From: Anadara kagoshimensis
Lineage: Eukaryota > Mollusca > Bivalvia > Arcoida > Arcidae
Reading direction: 5' to 3'
DNA length: 64,000 bases
Assembly: GCA_021292105.1 (NCBI GenBank)
Contig: CM037870.1
Location: forward strand, 15,471,234 to 15,535,233
Both the position numbers and the translations under genes were made by a program. Positions within the stretch are counted from its first letter, which is position 1. The number at the start of each line of letters is the position of its first letter. Below are positions 1-13,000 of the stretch, piece by piece. The notes below the pieces were generated by a model. That model made no database searches. It had not been told where the DNA came from and saw nothing but the letters and a program-made list of their open reading frames with translations.

Positions 1-622
1 AAAAAATTGATCAACATCTTCAGTGAACCGTGATGTTGTTAAGCATGTCGGATTATACATGTAGGAAATGCACAAAACGGAACAGGACGTTGTAAAAGAG
101 CTTGTATTTTTTTCTTGGTTGCGTTGGTTACTTCCAAAAACGGTTTTGTCATACTAGTTCTTTCTTTTATACGGGAAAATAAGTTAGGCAGATTCTGCTA
201 CCAAAATATGGTTCAAACGTTAAAGATAAAACTCCATTAAAAATGGAGAGGAGAAATTGTGTCTAGAAATGCGATTCTAACCTAGTCGATGAGCGGCAAT
301 CAATTATCATAATCAGTGAGCCATCGCTCAAGAGCACTATACCAGCCAGCAGGGGTTCAAAATTCCCTGGGTCCGAGGTCCGGGACCTATTGATTTTACC
401 TTGGGACCATTAATATTTAAATTGTAAAAGTCCGTTGAACCTGCCATTTTTAGCAGAATAATTCTACTTTTTCAATATAATTACATAATTGCACATGGAT
501 CTTTCAATGTTGATATTGGACTTTCAAAACTTTATGAGGGACCTGCCAAAAATAAAGGCAAAAGGTCCTGGACCTTTCATTACAAAACATAATTTTGAAC
601 ACATGAGCCAGCCCAAAAGTAT

Positions 623-872
623 GTATAGGTAAACAAAATTGACCTGTCCGCTTGACCTTTTACTATTCACATATGATGATCCACTCAATAAATGGGTAGT
701 GTTAAGATCCAAGTTAATACATACACAGTCCACAGGTGTACTCCATGAGGTGAGTATATCTCATGATATATACAAAATAAACACCTGTGCTCTCTATACA
801 TAGATGTACTTGGTCCATGATAAATATCTAAATGAAAGGTCAAGCGGACAGGTCAAAGTTGTTTGCCTATAC
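623..872. mobile_element. Foldback element family B, copy 1
   Basis: A 250-bp non-coding unit with ~37-bp terminal inverted repeats: left GTATAGGTAAACAAAATTGA...CCTGTCCGCTTGACC, right the reverse complement (GGTCAAGCGGACAGG...GTTTGCCTATAC). The inner part pairs partly too (CACAGGTGTA / AACACCTGTG). A MITE by structure; no transposase here. Confidence 0.85.
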
Positions 873-956
873 CTTTATTCCCATTATTTACATTATTGTA
901 AATGTTACAAATTGAGTAAGCATTGTATTAAACAGGGTTTCATTATGAATCTTTAC

Positions 957-1025
957 CTGCATTCCTTTCAAAGCTGCCACACCCATATAAAGAAACACGC
1001 CATAGAGTACTGCCATAGGTATAAC
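957..1025 (-). CDS. SLC4A8-like: SLC4 transporter exon 17 (last in window)
   Basis: Acceptor TTTCAG, donor GTAAAG; 23 codons, phase 0 (923-945): [20 protein letters not shown] then GMQ. The expected next exon (the short segment after this helix, normally beginning near a DR..L..MP motif) is not present in 1-956 and must lie left of the window. Confidence 0.96.
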
Positions 1026-4000
1026 CTGAAAAAGAAAACATAACATAGCTTTTAAAATAGTAGTTAATATTTTTATGTTATAATGCTAAGCTAAAGATTG
1101 ACCGATTTCATCTTGACTTATTTTATATAGTTTGCTCCTTTGAAGAAAATAGCGTGTTTAACTTAATTTTTTAGTGTTCAATGTTATTACCTTGATTTTG
1201 GGACGTTGATTGAACATTTATTGGTATGTATGTGTTTGTTGTGTACACAAGGATATAATTATGAAATAACCGCCGGACTAAGTCACTGAGTCTAAAAATA
1301 CTTATAATTATAATGTTTAGCATATTTGATGCCCTAGACAATATTTCCTTGCACCCCAGATAGAAAAATTCATAAAAAGATAGGTGCAAGATATATCCAT
1401 CTTGTACCTCCTGTGCAAGATAGCATACACGCTATTTATCCCCGCAAAATCAGAGGTGTATCTATAAGTTAAAATTGATTATAAATTGAAAAAAAAAAAC
1501 TTTCTGATGCAAGAAATAGAATCAATCACTACTTGTAGTGCCAGATAAGTAAATTTCAATCCTTGTTCTAAAATATTTTGCCCAAAAACTCCGCAAGTCT
1601 CGTTCTGGACAAAATATATAAGAACTCGAGTTGAGATTTCCCTATTTTGCACCACAAGTTGTGATAGATTCTATTAGTATGCTATAGCAGTGTTTCTAAT
1701 CCAATTCGAGCTGTACCTTTATATAGTATTCAATATTGCAAGTAATTGTTTAACAGTCTAAGGTATATAATTTCGCTCTTTACCTTTAAGATTGCAGTCA
1801 TGAACACAGATGCTCCACTGAGAAGACCAACCATCAAAGCTGTTACTCTTTGTTCTCTGTAATTAAAATCATTGAAGAAATCGCCCATTGCAGTTCAATG
1901 TTATTCGTTACTATTACTAAACGATCTGAATGAAACGTACTACAGGTATTTATTTACTAAATAGCTTTCAAAAGACGTTCACAGTTCTTTGTTTCCCAAT
2001 GTTGTCTTATATTGCCAAGGAAACAAAATAATATTTGTAGGTACATGTAGTAACATGCAAATTCAGTGAATTAGGATCCCCTGCCAGCGGGTTATGATTA
2101 ACACTTATGGTCAAAGGGAAATAACTCTGAGGAAAATGAGCAAACCAACTTGGGTTAACGATATGCGCATCTCCTGTCTATGTGGATAGTTTCGGAGTAT
2201 TACCACAGACAAGAATTTCGGAAGGATGGACGGAAATTTGAATTTATGATCCCCCTCTTTTTTTCGAAAGACGGATATTAGTTATTAGCTAAGGGCATTG
2301 TGTACTGTGTATACTACAAATGGGGTGATTTATTAATATTAAGACACTGTATCAAAAGTGTTTGTAGTAGTACTATTAAAATGGAAAATGTGAACAGAAG
2401 GGATATTACATTTACTATTTTTGGTACTATTTGAATGAACAAAATGCATCATTTGCGACAAATTAGTATAGTTGAAATTAATTATAGGCACATACCTGAC
2501 ACCAAGGAATGTAGGTTTTTCTCCGGGGGCTGTACATTCTGATTCTTTTTTCAAGCTCATAATATGGGCCAAAGCTGACACAGTAGCCGCGACATACCAT
2601 GGCAATCCCATAAACGAACAGACGAGAATACAAATGGCTACTACAAGGATGTCAAGATGGTAACCGTTTCCTTTCTGTAAAACACAAAAACAATGGTAGA
2701 TAATTATAACAATGCATGAAGTTCTTTATAAGAAGGCTAAGGCAACATATCCTTTTTTAACTCAGTTGCGTTGGCTCAATAATCTTGAGTCTTCGCAGAT
2801 TATGTTTCAACCTCTAATGGTATTAAAAGCAACAAGATAAAAGGAAAATTTTACCATCTTTCGGCAAGCGATATTACTTTTTAACTCTAGGAGCTGCCCA
2901 ATCTGGATTGAAACATAGGGGGTGATAGACGCCAAGATCCGAAACCGTGTGCTTTGGACCACTTGGTAACAAACCGACTTTATGAGCATCGCCAAATCAT
3001 ACGGAGATCATCTAAACAATATAACGATCCGCAGATGCCCAATATGGATTCAAACCACGGGGGCGATTGATGCCGAGATTAGAAACCGTGTGCTTTGGAC
3101 CAATTGGTATCAAACCGACTTTATGAGCAGATATTATCTATATAATAGATTACCGATCCGAAGATGCCGAATATGGAGTCAAACCATGGGGCGAAAGACG
3201 CCAAGATCCAAAACCACGTGCTTTGGACCAATGGTACAAAAAACCGACTTTATGAGCAGATATTGTCTATATTATATAGATTACCGATCCGCAAATGCCC
3301 AATATGGATTCAAACCATGAGGGTGATTGACGCCAAGATCCGAAACCGTGTGCTTTGGACCAATGGCAACAAAACCGACTTTATGAGCGGATATTGTCTA
3401 TATAATATAGATTACCGATCCGCAGATGCCCAATATGGATTCAAACCACAGGGGGGGGGGGGGCGATAGATGTCAAGATCCGAAACCGTGTGCTTTGGAC
3501 CAATTGGTGCCTAACCGACTTCATGAGGGGAGATTATCTATATAATATACATTACTGATGCACAATTAATGTTATATTTACATGCACTATTCCTGACTCA
3601 TTTCCCCCTTCTGTTTCAATACACACAAATAGAATTTTATTTTTCAATAACTTCCAAACTGTGTCTTAAAAATTCAGATAATTACCTTTAGTTTGTTCTC
3701 CTTTCGGTTGACAATAACAGCGGTGATCTGTTGATCGAGGAAGATCAGGATTGTAGCAAGTAGAGCGGGAACAACAGCTGCAATCATAAGCCACCATGGA
3801 TTACGGGCATCAATGGGGTTAATGAACCAACCACGTCCAGGTTTGGAAGGCTAAAATAGAAAAAACAGTTCAAATCATATACAAACATATTTTTCACTTT
3901 TCTACCAGTTACAAGAAATAATTGCAAATGAAAATGGGAAAGTTTTTTTTTTCATATAAGTGAGTAACCTAAAAGAAAGAATTTTTTATAATTTCTATTA

Positions 4001-7000
4001 TCATTATTATTACAATTATTATTTTACGATAAAAATGATGCCGTTTATATGCATTTTCAGATTGCATACCATCAAAATGATAAATTGTAACTAAACTTTT
4101 GTCCAAAAGTTTAATTTAGATGTAGTTTTTTAACAGGAGGTTGCAGTATTTTTAGATAAGCAAATATCAGGAACAGGTTAACATCAATGATGCATGTTAA
4201 TGTCTATAAATTGAATGCCATGTATTTATACTGATTGGTAAATAATATTGACCCGCCCGCTGTATCTTTCGTTTGCTTTCGCGGGTAATAATATAATATT
4301 GACATTGCCTGATTTCAATTATTTAGTGAAACAAGCATATGTGTTCCCTATAAATATGCTGTCCATAATTAAATTAATTAAAGGACAAGACAACAGATCT
4401 GTGTTGTTTGCGTATACAGTGTCTTTAGGGTAAATTTGTATGGTACTTACTGCAAACTTGTCGGGTACTTTTAACTTTGGTGTGTTGACTCCAATAATCA
4501 TGTCCAATCCTACCATCATAAGAATGGCAATCAATACAGCAAAATCACTAAGGTATTGTCTGACCTGCGCGAAAAATAAAATTACAGGAATCAATTCTAC
4601 ATACATAATCAAAAATGCTGCAGTAAACCTTCGTTTTCGTGCCCTCTAGATACCTTTCCCACCTAGCTTATCGCCACACTATTTTCAAGTTTTAAAACTC
4701 ATTTTCTACATTTTTCTTTAAAATCTCCCTAATCCCCCTTTTAATGCCTAAATTTAACTCAACAAAATGGTTTTACTGTAATAAACCATCGCACCGTCTA
4801 AATGGGCGTTTATTGTGCTGTTCCTTCCTTTACTCGCCTATTGGCTAGTTTGAATTGGTTTGCGCGGTTAAGATTTGAACAAAGTTTGCAACCATTTACA
4901 CGTTTTATCATATTTGCCTGCATATCGACGAAATGCAAAGTAAATCTTATCACAATGTTATTAAAATTCCAATTTTATATTGTTCTAGAAATTTAGATGT
5001 ACCCGATTGTATCTTTATTATACTTACAAAAGTTGGGAAATATCCACTTGTTTTAAATGCTTTTAGACCATAGGCAATGGTGAATGTTCCAATAAACAAA
5101 ATGAATGACAGGAAAAATACATCTGGGTAGTAGTGTGGAGTGAAGCATCCGCCACCGAGCAGAGTACCGTTATTTTTAAGACAGGTTGTGGCATTCATGA
5201 CTGTGTAGTTCAGACAGTTGGTGAAGTTCTCCATGGATGATCCAAAGACATCATATGTTGAGTTTTCTATACTTTCATAAAGTGAGCATGGGAGTGTCAT
5301 ATTTCCCACCATGGTAAGAGAGATGCTATCCATCGAAGAAGCAATACCGGACTCCGGAAGCCATGTGTCATTTCCTAAAGTAATATTTGGAGCTAAACAG
5401 GCGCAATCGTAATTCAGTTCAACTTCATGATTGCGGTTGAACGGATATTTCGTATAAATACCAAAAACTTTTTTGAAAGCTTCATAGATGAAAATGATAG
5501 CAATGAGGCAAGCAAAACTTTCTTCTGTGAATCGGGTAATGTATCGAACAAGTGCACTTAAATCGAACGCAACAACTAGTAACAATATACCAGTAGTCCA
5601 TATACCAACCCAACACCGGACAGGTAGAAATTGCCATTCATTGTCTCTGAAAGAGATAAAATAAATTATTTTTGATATACTGAAGAGTTGCATAATAGTG
5701 TTTAACGTCTCAGTAAAGAATATTTAAACGTCGCCAGCTATAGGCGAAGGTGCAGAAATTCTTCCTGTGTCTTGAGCTGTTGGTATTATACAGCAGGGAT
5801 CCTTATCGTGCCACGCCTACTGACTCGGGACCTCGTTTCATATTTAAAGTTCCCATTCGAAAGATCCGCGAGTTTATTTCGTAATGCCAAGTGCTTGGTG
5901 AAGGAATAGTCACTACCCACTTTTAAGTCTTTGGCGAGACCCGATCAGGGCTCGAACCAACAACCTCCCACTTACGAAGCTAGCACTCTGTCAACTCAGC
6001 TATCCCAATGGTGTACCATATTAAAGACTTCGTCATGGCTCACTAGATAAACATCTTCAATCTAATAGATGATAATGGTTTTGACCACATTTTTACAGTT
6101 GCGTGATTTATTAAGCTTGTTTCAAAACGTTTTTTATTTAATCTATGCAAATATCGGTTTTTTATTTCGTTAAAACCTTACATTTGCTCAAATGACTAAA
6201 AACTTACCAAATCAATCATACCAATCTATGTCAAAACCCAAATCAAATAGCAAACTATACAACTATGAAGCTGGCAAATAAGTTGGAACACCCGAACTTC
6301 CACCAGGAAATGAGGTCATAGGGCTAAACTTCCCGTTAACCTAGCTACACCTACCATGCGTATAATACTTTTGGCGTTTTTGAAATGAAAATATTCCGAA
6401 AAAGATGAGGAAGAATGAAAGTGATAAATAAAAGGATGCGTTTAGCCTTATCCGTTAAGGCATTTAAACATGTATAACATATAACTGCTAGTATTAGGAT
6501 GGTGGAGGGGAACCGGAATGCTCGAAGAACTCATCAACCTTCAGCAAGAAAAGTGACATATTTGTTCAATATAGGATTACTTCCAGACACTAAGTCCACT
6601 GCGAAAAGACCATAGTAACAAAAGTGCGAGTAATAATGTTTTACGCCCCAGTCATTATTCTTTTACTTATATCGAGGTGGTTAAGGGAGATGGAGGAAAC
6701 TGGAGTACCCTAGGAAAACCAACGTCCTTTGACAAACTTCCTGACACTAACGTCTCTAACGAGATTTCAACGTACTGTGATAAGTAACCATACATTTTCG
6801 AAAGGAATCAGAAGAAAAGCCATGTTAATATATACATACTTGCAGAAGTTGTAGAGAATCATTTCCAGGACCAACATAGGACCTGTACTACCTAGAATGT
6901 TCAGCGGTTGACCAGAAAACAAGGCAAAGGCAACTCCTGTAATAGCGGCTGTTAGAATACACTCCATTGTACCCTGGAATAATATAAATTTACAATGTTA

Positions 7001-10000
7001 CAATTACATAATATCCCATTAATAAATTCACGATTTTCTGATGAGCATGGTACACATTACTAAATGCTTGGCATTTATTTAGCACACTCTTACAAATCAC
7101 AATGCGACCCTATTGTGAGCCAGTGTGTCATTTAATTGGGTTTCTCTGGACACTGGTTTTAAGCTCTCGATCCTTCGTTTGTTTTTTATTAGTAGGAAAT
7201 TCATTAACCATTTCTTTTGAGATCCCATATATCTTTATAAAGACCAATATATAGCAATTATAGAATTCATGGACAGGTGGATTTATATAAAGCAATACAA
7301 CCTTTCTGGTTGTAATATGAAGTAATGAGACCTTAATATGGAGGTGTGGCCTTTATATACTGGTGACCGACATAGCAGGATTCAGTGCATAATTTTTCGG
7401 ATTAAATATTTTCGTAATAAATATACTAGTGTAAAAGGTATTGTTTAGCGATTTGGAATTTTGTAGATTACCTTCTGGCAATAACATTAGCAAGGAAACC
7501 GTTTTTTTTTCAAAATGCGTCTTACCATATACTGATCTGTGGCAATACCAAGTAACCCTCCAAATGTGACGTTCGGCGTAAGTGTAGCCAGATACAAGAA
7601 GACAACTGAAGCAAAACACTGCATATGAAAACAATCTTTGAAGTCACTACCGTACCATGGAAGTTTTCTTTTAACATCATTGATTAAACCTCCGAACAAC
7701 CTGAAATTCAAGCCATCCATTTAATTACAAAGGTAAACGGTGCTTGTTTTCATTTTAGAACGAATACCACAACAAAATATTTTAGACGTTTCAGTGTTAA
7801 AGTCGGGAGTTTTATAATCTGTGCTCTCTGTTTTTCGCGTTTTGTCTGGTGGGGCTGTTTAATTTGCACTTACATTTTGTCGTATTTTTGTTTGCGTTAG
7901 CTTTCATCTAGAACATGTGTTTCGGTTGCATATTTTTGGTATTTTAGCAAAAAGTCAATCCGCTTTTAGGGTGTGTTGTGTGACCAGTACAGGTTTTATA
8001 ACTTATATTTATAAAAGACGATAGATAAGGCATTGTTACCAACATTAACTTTTATTCAAGATGGCTAGTACAGCACATGTAACATGTATGGCGTCAAAGC
8101 ATACGACATCCAAATTGAACTATAGTCTGTTTCAGTTTCTAGATAATATACTACAGGATGGAGTAATATATAACGAAACAATTGTAAATCCAAGGTTTCG
8201 GCAGTTGAATTAATTATACAAAAAAGTAAGATATAACTAGGCGATGCATCAATTTAAAAACATCTATTTTTCTAAATTAATATCACGTTTTAGTTCAACG
8301 TATTTTATAATTACCTTCCAGTTCTGACTAAGGTTGGATCACAATGGTCTGCTTCGTCATCCTCGATTTTTTCAGCAGCTACTTTTGGTCCAGCCGGCGC
8401 TGGTTTCGCTGTCTTTCTTCCTTCCTATTAATGTAAAAGGAAAATGTGAGTACTATTTTATCTTTAAAAATGTTGGTAAGTTCTTTTGTTTATCGTCTTT
8501 TCATGAGGAGTGCAAGTTTATCAATCTGTAAGAGTAAGATACGTTTGCGTTTGTGCATGGGTGTGTTTTAGTATTCTGATTTGTTCAAATAAAGCGAGGA
8601 ATCAGTATATCGCATTTTAAAAATATTATTTGTGTTATTTTTTTTATTGATTGTATCTTTTATAAAAGTACAGATACTACAAGGGGCGTTTATATACAAT
8701 TAAGTGACGCGTGGTGAAAGGAAGGTGCATTATAAAATTATCAGCCATTTTAAAAATATTTTATCATGACTGACTAGATGAACATCTTCAATCAAACTGG
8801 AGATGATACAAGTTTTCGTTTTAATGTAGCTTATTCTGTCAAGCTCATTTTCATAACTCTTTTTTATATATCTGTTAAACTTTACAGTAAATATATTACC
8901 TGTGAGGGGACACTATCTGGTGGTTCCAATCTAATTTTAGGGTCCCATTCTCCTGGCGGTAACACGGTGACTTGATCTAAGAACTCGTCAATACCAGATA
9001 GGAGATCCTGTCTGTTACGTGCTTTAAAAGCAACCTCTCGGAACACCTATTTAACAGAAAACATTTGCATTAGTTTTAGAATGATCTCTCTTTGACCTAC
9101 CGTGTCTTTCTTTTAACTTGAAAGCTTCCCAATATTCAATTCATCACAAGATAAAAACCGAAAATAGTTTCAATGCAAACTGTCCTTATAGCAATATATG
9201 AAAAGCTTAACGATTCAGAACGTCTGACAAAAGCGTCTCTAAACACCTGTTTAACAGAAGTCATTATATTTCATTAAATAAAATTATAATTTTCAATTTA
9301 TGAACTGTCCCGTCAACTTTGTAAGGGGGCAAACGCTTGAACACTCTCGAACATTCAATTTATCACGACAAGACAAACAACTAAAACTAGGTTTAAGGTA
9401 AACTGCACTTGTAGCAATATCTTAAAAGCTTAACAAATATGAACAAGAAGGTCGTCAGCTATATAGGCAGGGCAAAATATATACGCCTGTTTACATTGTT
9501 GGTGACAAACTTAAAATTTAAAAGGACTCTTGAGAAAATTAGATAGAGTTGCCTCCTCTCTCGCACGCAATGTCATATTCTAGTAACCATGCATACAAAG
9601 TCAGGAAAAACATCTATCACGGTATTGGAAGAGTAATCTAGACTAACTATCCCGGACGGGACGGCGAACGAACGCTGCCCTGCCATACTTCTAGAAACGG
9701 ATATATAGAAACAGGCAAATTAAATTTGCAAAAGGTTTTGAAAAGAACAAACACAATGTAGTCTGCTTTCAAGAAAACTTTTAAAATCAAATTGACATTT
9801 ATTTAATTGTCGATGTTTTTTTATAAAATAAAAATTTGAAAATGAACTCAAACAAATAATCTTAAATATGTATTGCGCATGCTTACCTCATCGACCATCA
9901 TGGTAGCCATAGCTCGGCCTATTTCTACGACTTTGTCTTTACTTCCGGGTGGACCCAGCAATAGAAAGAGGAATCTAGTTGGAAGGGGAACCTCGGTGAT

Positions 10001-13000
10001 TTCTCCTAGGGGACGGGCTTCTGACAGTCGGATGAAGGCAGCTACTTGGTATTTCAAGGAATCCAATTCTCCCACCATTACGTTGGCCACCACCGCACCA
10101 TCTGGAATCTTCCTCATAAACTGTTCGTTCAGCTATATGGTTTAGAAAGAATTTGGTTTTAATGATTACCAAAACATTTAAAACATGAATCTTTTATACA
10201 TATATGACATTGTGTATAGTGCATGCTAATATGTGTTGAATGTATAAGTTATAGAAATTCAAAAGGTGATATATGACATTATCCATAATACGCACTGGCC
10301 GCTTGCGACATTTTTATAATGAAATCATGAAGATAAAGATTGTACGACTGTTCTTATTATTTGTGTGGTGAAATTACTGAATCAAATCTAATGCAAAAGG
10401 CTGCCTCCATGTGAAGATACCTGTAGCCAATCACTGCTTTATGGATCTGTATTACAAATGGTTCGTGAAATACCAGTGTATAATGATATTTAATATCCTA
10501 GTCAATGTCATTTCATAGATGGAAGCGGTCAGTTTTGAGATGATGGAGAAACTGGAACGTCCACAAAAAAATGGCTTTCGGCAAGTGAACGAACAATGCG
10601 TCTTGCTCTGGGGGGGTTTTCCCGAGTGAGATTCGAAGTTAAACTACCTATGTAATTACATTCATAATATTCATTAACCTCTGAAAAATATTCAAAATAC
10701 TTATCAAGCACGACTGTTACGTGTAATGCAACACACATCTGGTGTTGCCAAACATTTATATATTAGAGGTTAATAATAGCGAAAACAACTAGCTTACGAA
10801 AACAAAAATGCAATCATATCAAACCATATAACAAAGCCGTATCCAATTAACAAAATTTAGCACAAAAAAACGAAAAATGTTAACAAAACAACCTTAACCA
10901 ACAAATATGATATTTCCATGGAAACATGAAAAAATTAATGTGGCTTCTGCAGGAGTCTTCAATGCGCAATTTAACGTATTAACAATACATATAAACAGAT
11001 TGTAGGTAATAATATGGACACGACATAAATGCAAACATGCAACAGGACATGCTTGAAATACACAAAATAACATGCACATTCAAAATCACTTATTATATAT
11101 TTAATATTATATTTACATTATAACTAGCATTGGTAAAAGTGGTAAAAGTGATAAAAGTTATATTTGAGTTCCATTAGGTTCAAGTTAGATAAATTGCGTA
11201 CAGTGATAGTCATATTAGACCAATATTGTTTTTGCTTATAAAATGAAAAATAATTAATTAATAAGATGCCACAATAATTTTGTTAGAAAAAGCATGTAAA
11301 ACTCAATTCGCAATCAAAAAAGTTACAGTACAGGTCTGTCGAAAGTTTAACACTTTGCTAACGAATTAATGCCGAATTAACAGCTCAACCAGGGATCTCG
11401 TTAAGGACATCTCGGCAGCTTTCTGGTAGCTAGCTGCCCTCTATTTATCGGCATTTCGGCCACAAGCTATCTTTAGCTAGCTCGGTCACTAGGCAGCCTA
11501 GCATCGACTACTTTTCGTTAGTTCTGTGTTAAACTTTCGACAGTTCCGTACTGCATATTCAACTGCATAACCTGCGTAACTGTAGCGTGCGTAATTCTAC
11601 ATTAAGGGATATTTTTAATTAAAACCTGAACTGATTAATTATGCAATGTGCAATGTTAGAAAGCATAAACGTTCGCATTTAAAATGACTTTATGCCTTGA
11701 TGCATAAGAAATTCTGGCACCATTACATGACATTAATTTATTGTTAATTAAATATTTTGTTTTAATAAAATGTTACATAATTTTGTTATTTGGAGCCAAA
11801 ATGGTCGTTACTTGACTGGTTCGTGTAATGAATAATGTAAAAACACGAAGAGACCCGACAAATGACCCGTGCCCAGAATGCACCGCACCATATGTTAGTG
11901 TTAAGCACTCTCAGACACGCCAATTAAAAAGCCTGCTTTTTTACTTTTTCATATGTTTCACGTAGGTGGGCACTATTCATAAACACGCGACGTTAAATTA
12001 TCGTTTTAGCGCGCAGTAAAAATGAAATTGTATGATATATATGAAAAGATACCAACTTTTAGTATTTTTTTTACTTTGGTTAAAAAATATATATCCTTTT
12101 ACACCTTAAAACAGTATTTATTAAAATTTACCTAATAAAAACCCTCAAACCTCCCTGAAATTCACTAAGCTTTGCTGTATATAGATTACAGACCTGTCAA
12201 AAATTTTATACTAAGCCAACGGATAAGTGCCGAATCGGAAGCCCATACTCATCTCGATTCATCGTTGACTATATCTATGGTTCGCCAGCTTTTAGCTACT
12301 AGCTATCTATACCTCAGCCCTAAGGCAGCTCAGCTTCGACTCCATTTCGTTAGCTCAGTGTTAAAATTTAGACAGGTCTTTAGTCTTTGTCGAAGGTCGA
12401 TCATGAATTACACATAACTTCATCATAAAGATAGATAGATTATTACTTAAAATGTAGAAAAAATTTCATCATCAACTTAGATATTTCTGTTATTGTTACA
12501 TCGCAATTCTAAGATAACAAGAATCTTAGTAATGGTATATTCGCATGCGCAGCGATTCAAGGTCAAGTATAAAATAGTATTGGAATAAGGTCAAAGGTGA
12601 AGGTGACAGTTTAATTGGATGCAAAGGGGTTTTATAATAAAAACGAAAATAACAGTCTAGCTGAAATAAAAAATGGCTAGCTTATATATTAAAGAAAAAC
12701 TAAAAGAAAGAAAACAAAATTGGTTATATTTTAATAAGTATATGGTGCAATAACATACGCTTAACAAATGTAAATGGGACATCAATTGGTGACCAAGGGT
12801 GCTACCATGGTGATGGTTAAGCTGTAACAAAAAACAATACAGAGCATTGTATAGAAATATATTAAGGCTACTTCGTCAAATGATCAATGTATGAAATGAA
12901 GTAGGATTGTTATAGCAGCTGTAACAGTTTATATATTATATAAAATTAATTTATATATACGACAGAACATTAAGATGACATTGTTCAGTCAAGTGCCTAA

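Noticed and set aside
1-956. Search for the next SLC4 exon
   Set aside because: No minus-strand stretch encodes the expected segment with acceptor and donor; the gene continues outside the window.
2982-3469. Two overlapping plus-strand open frames of about 100 residues
   Set aside because: They translate the 131-bp intronic minisatellite; the peptide repeats with the DNA unit.
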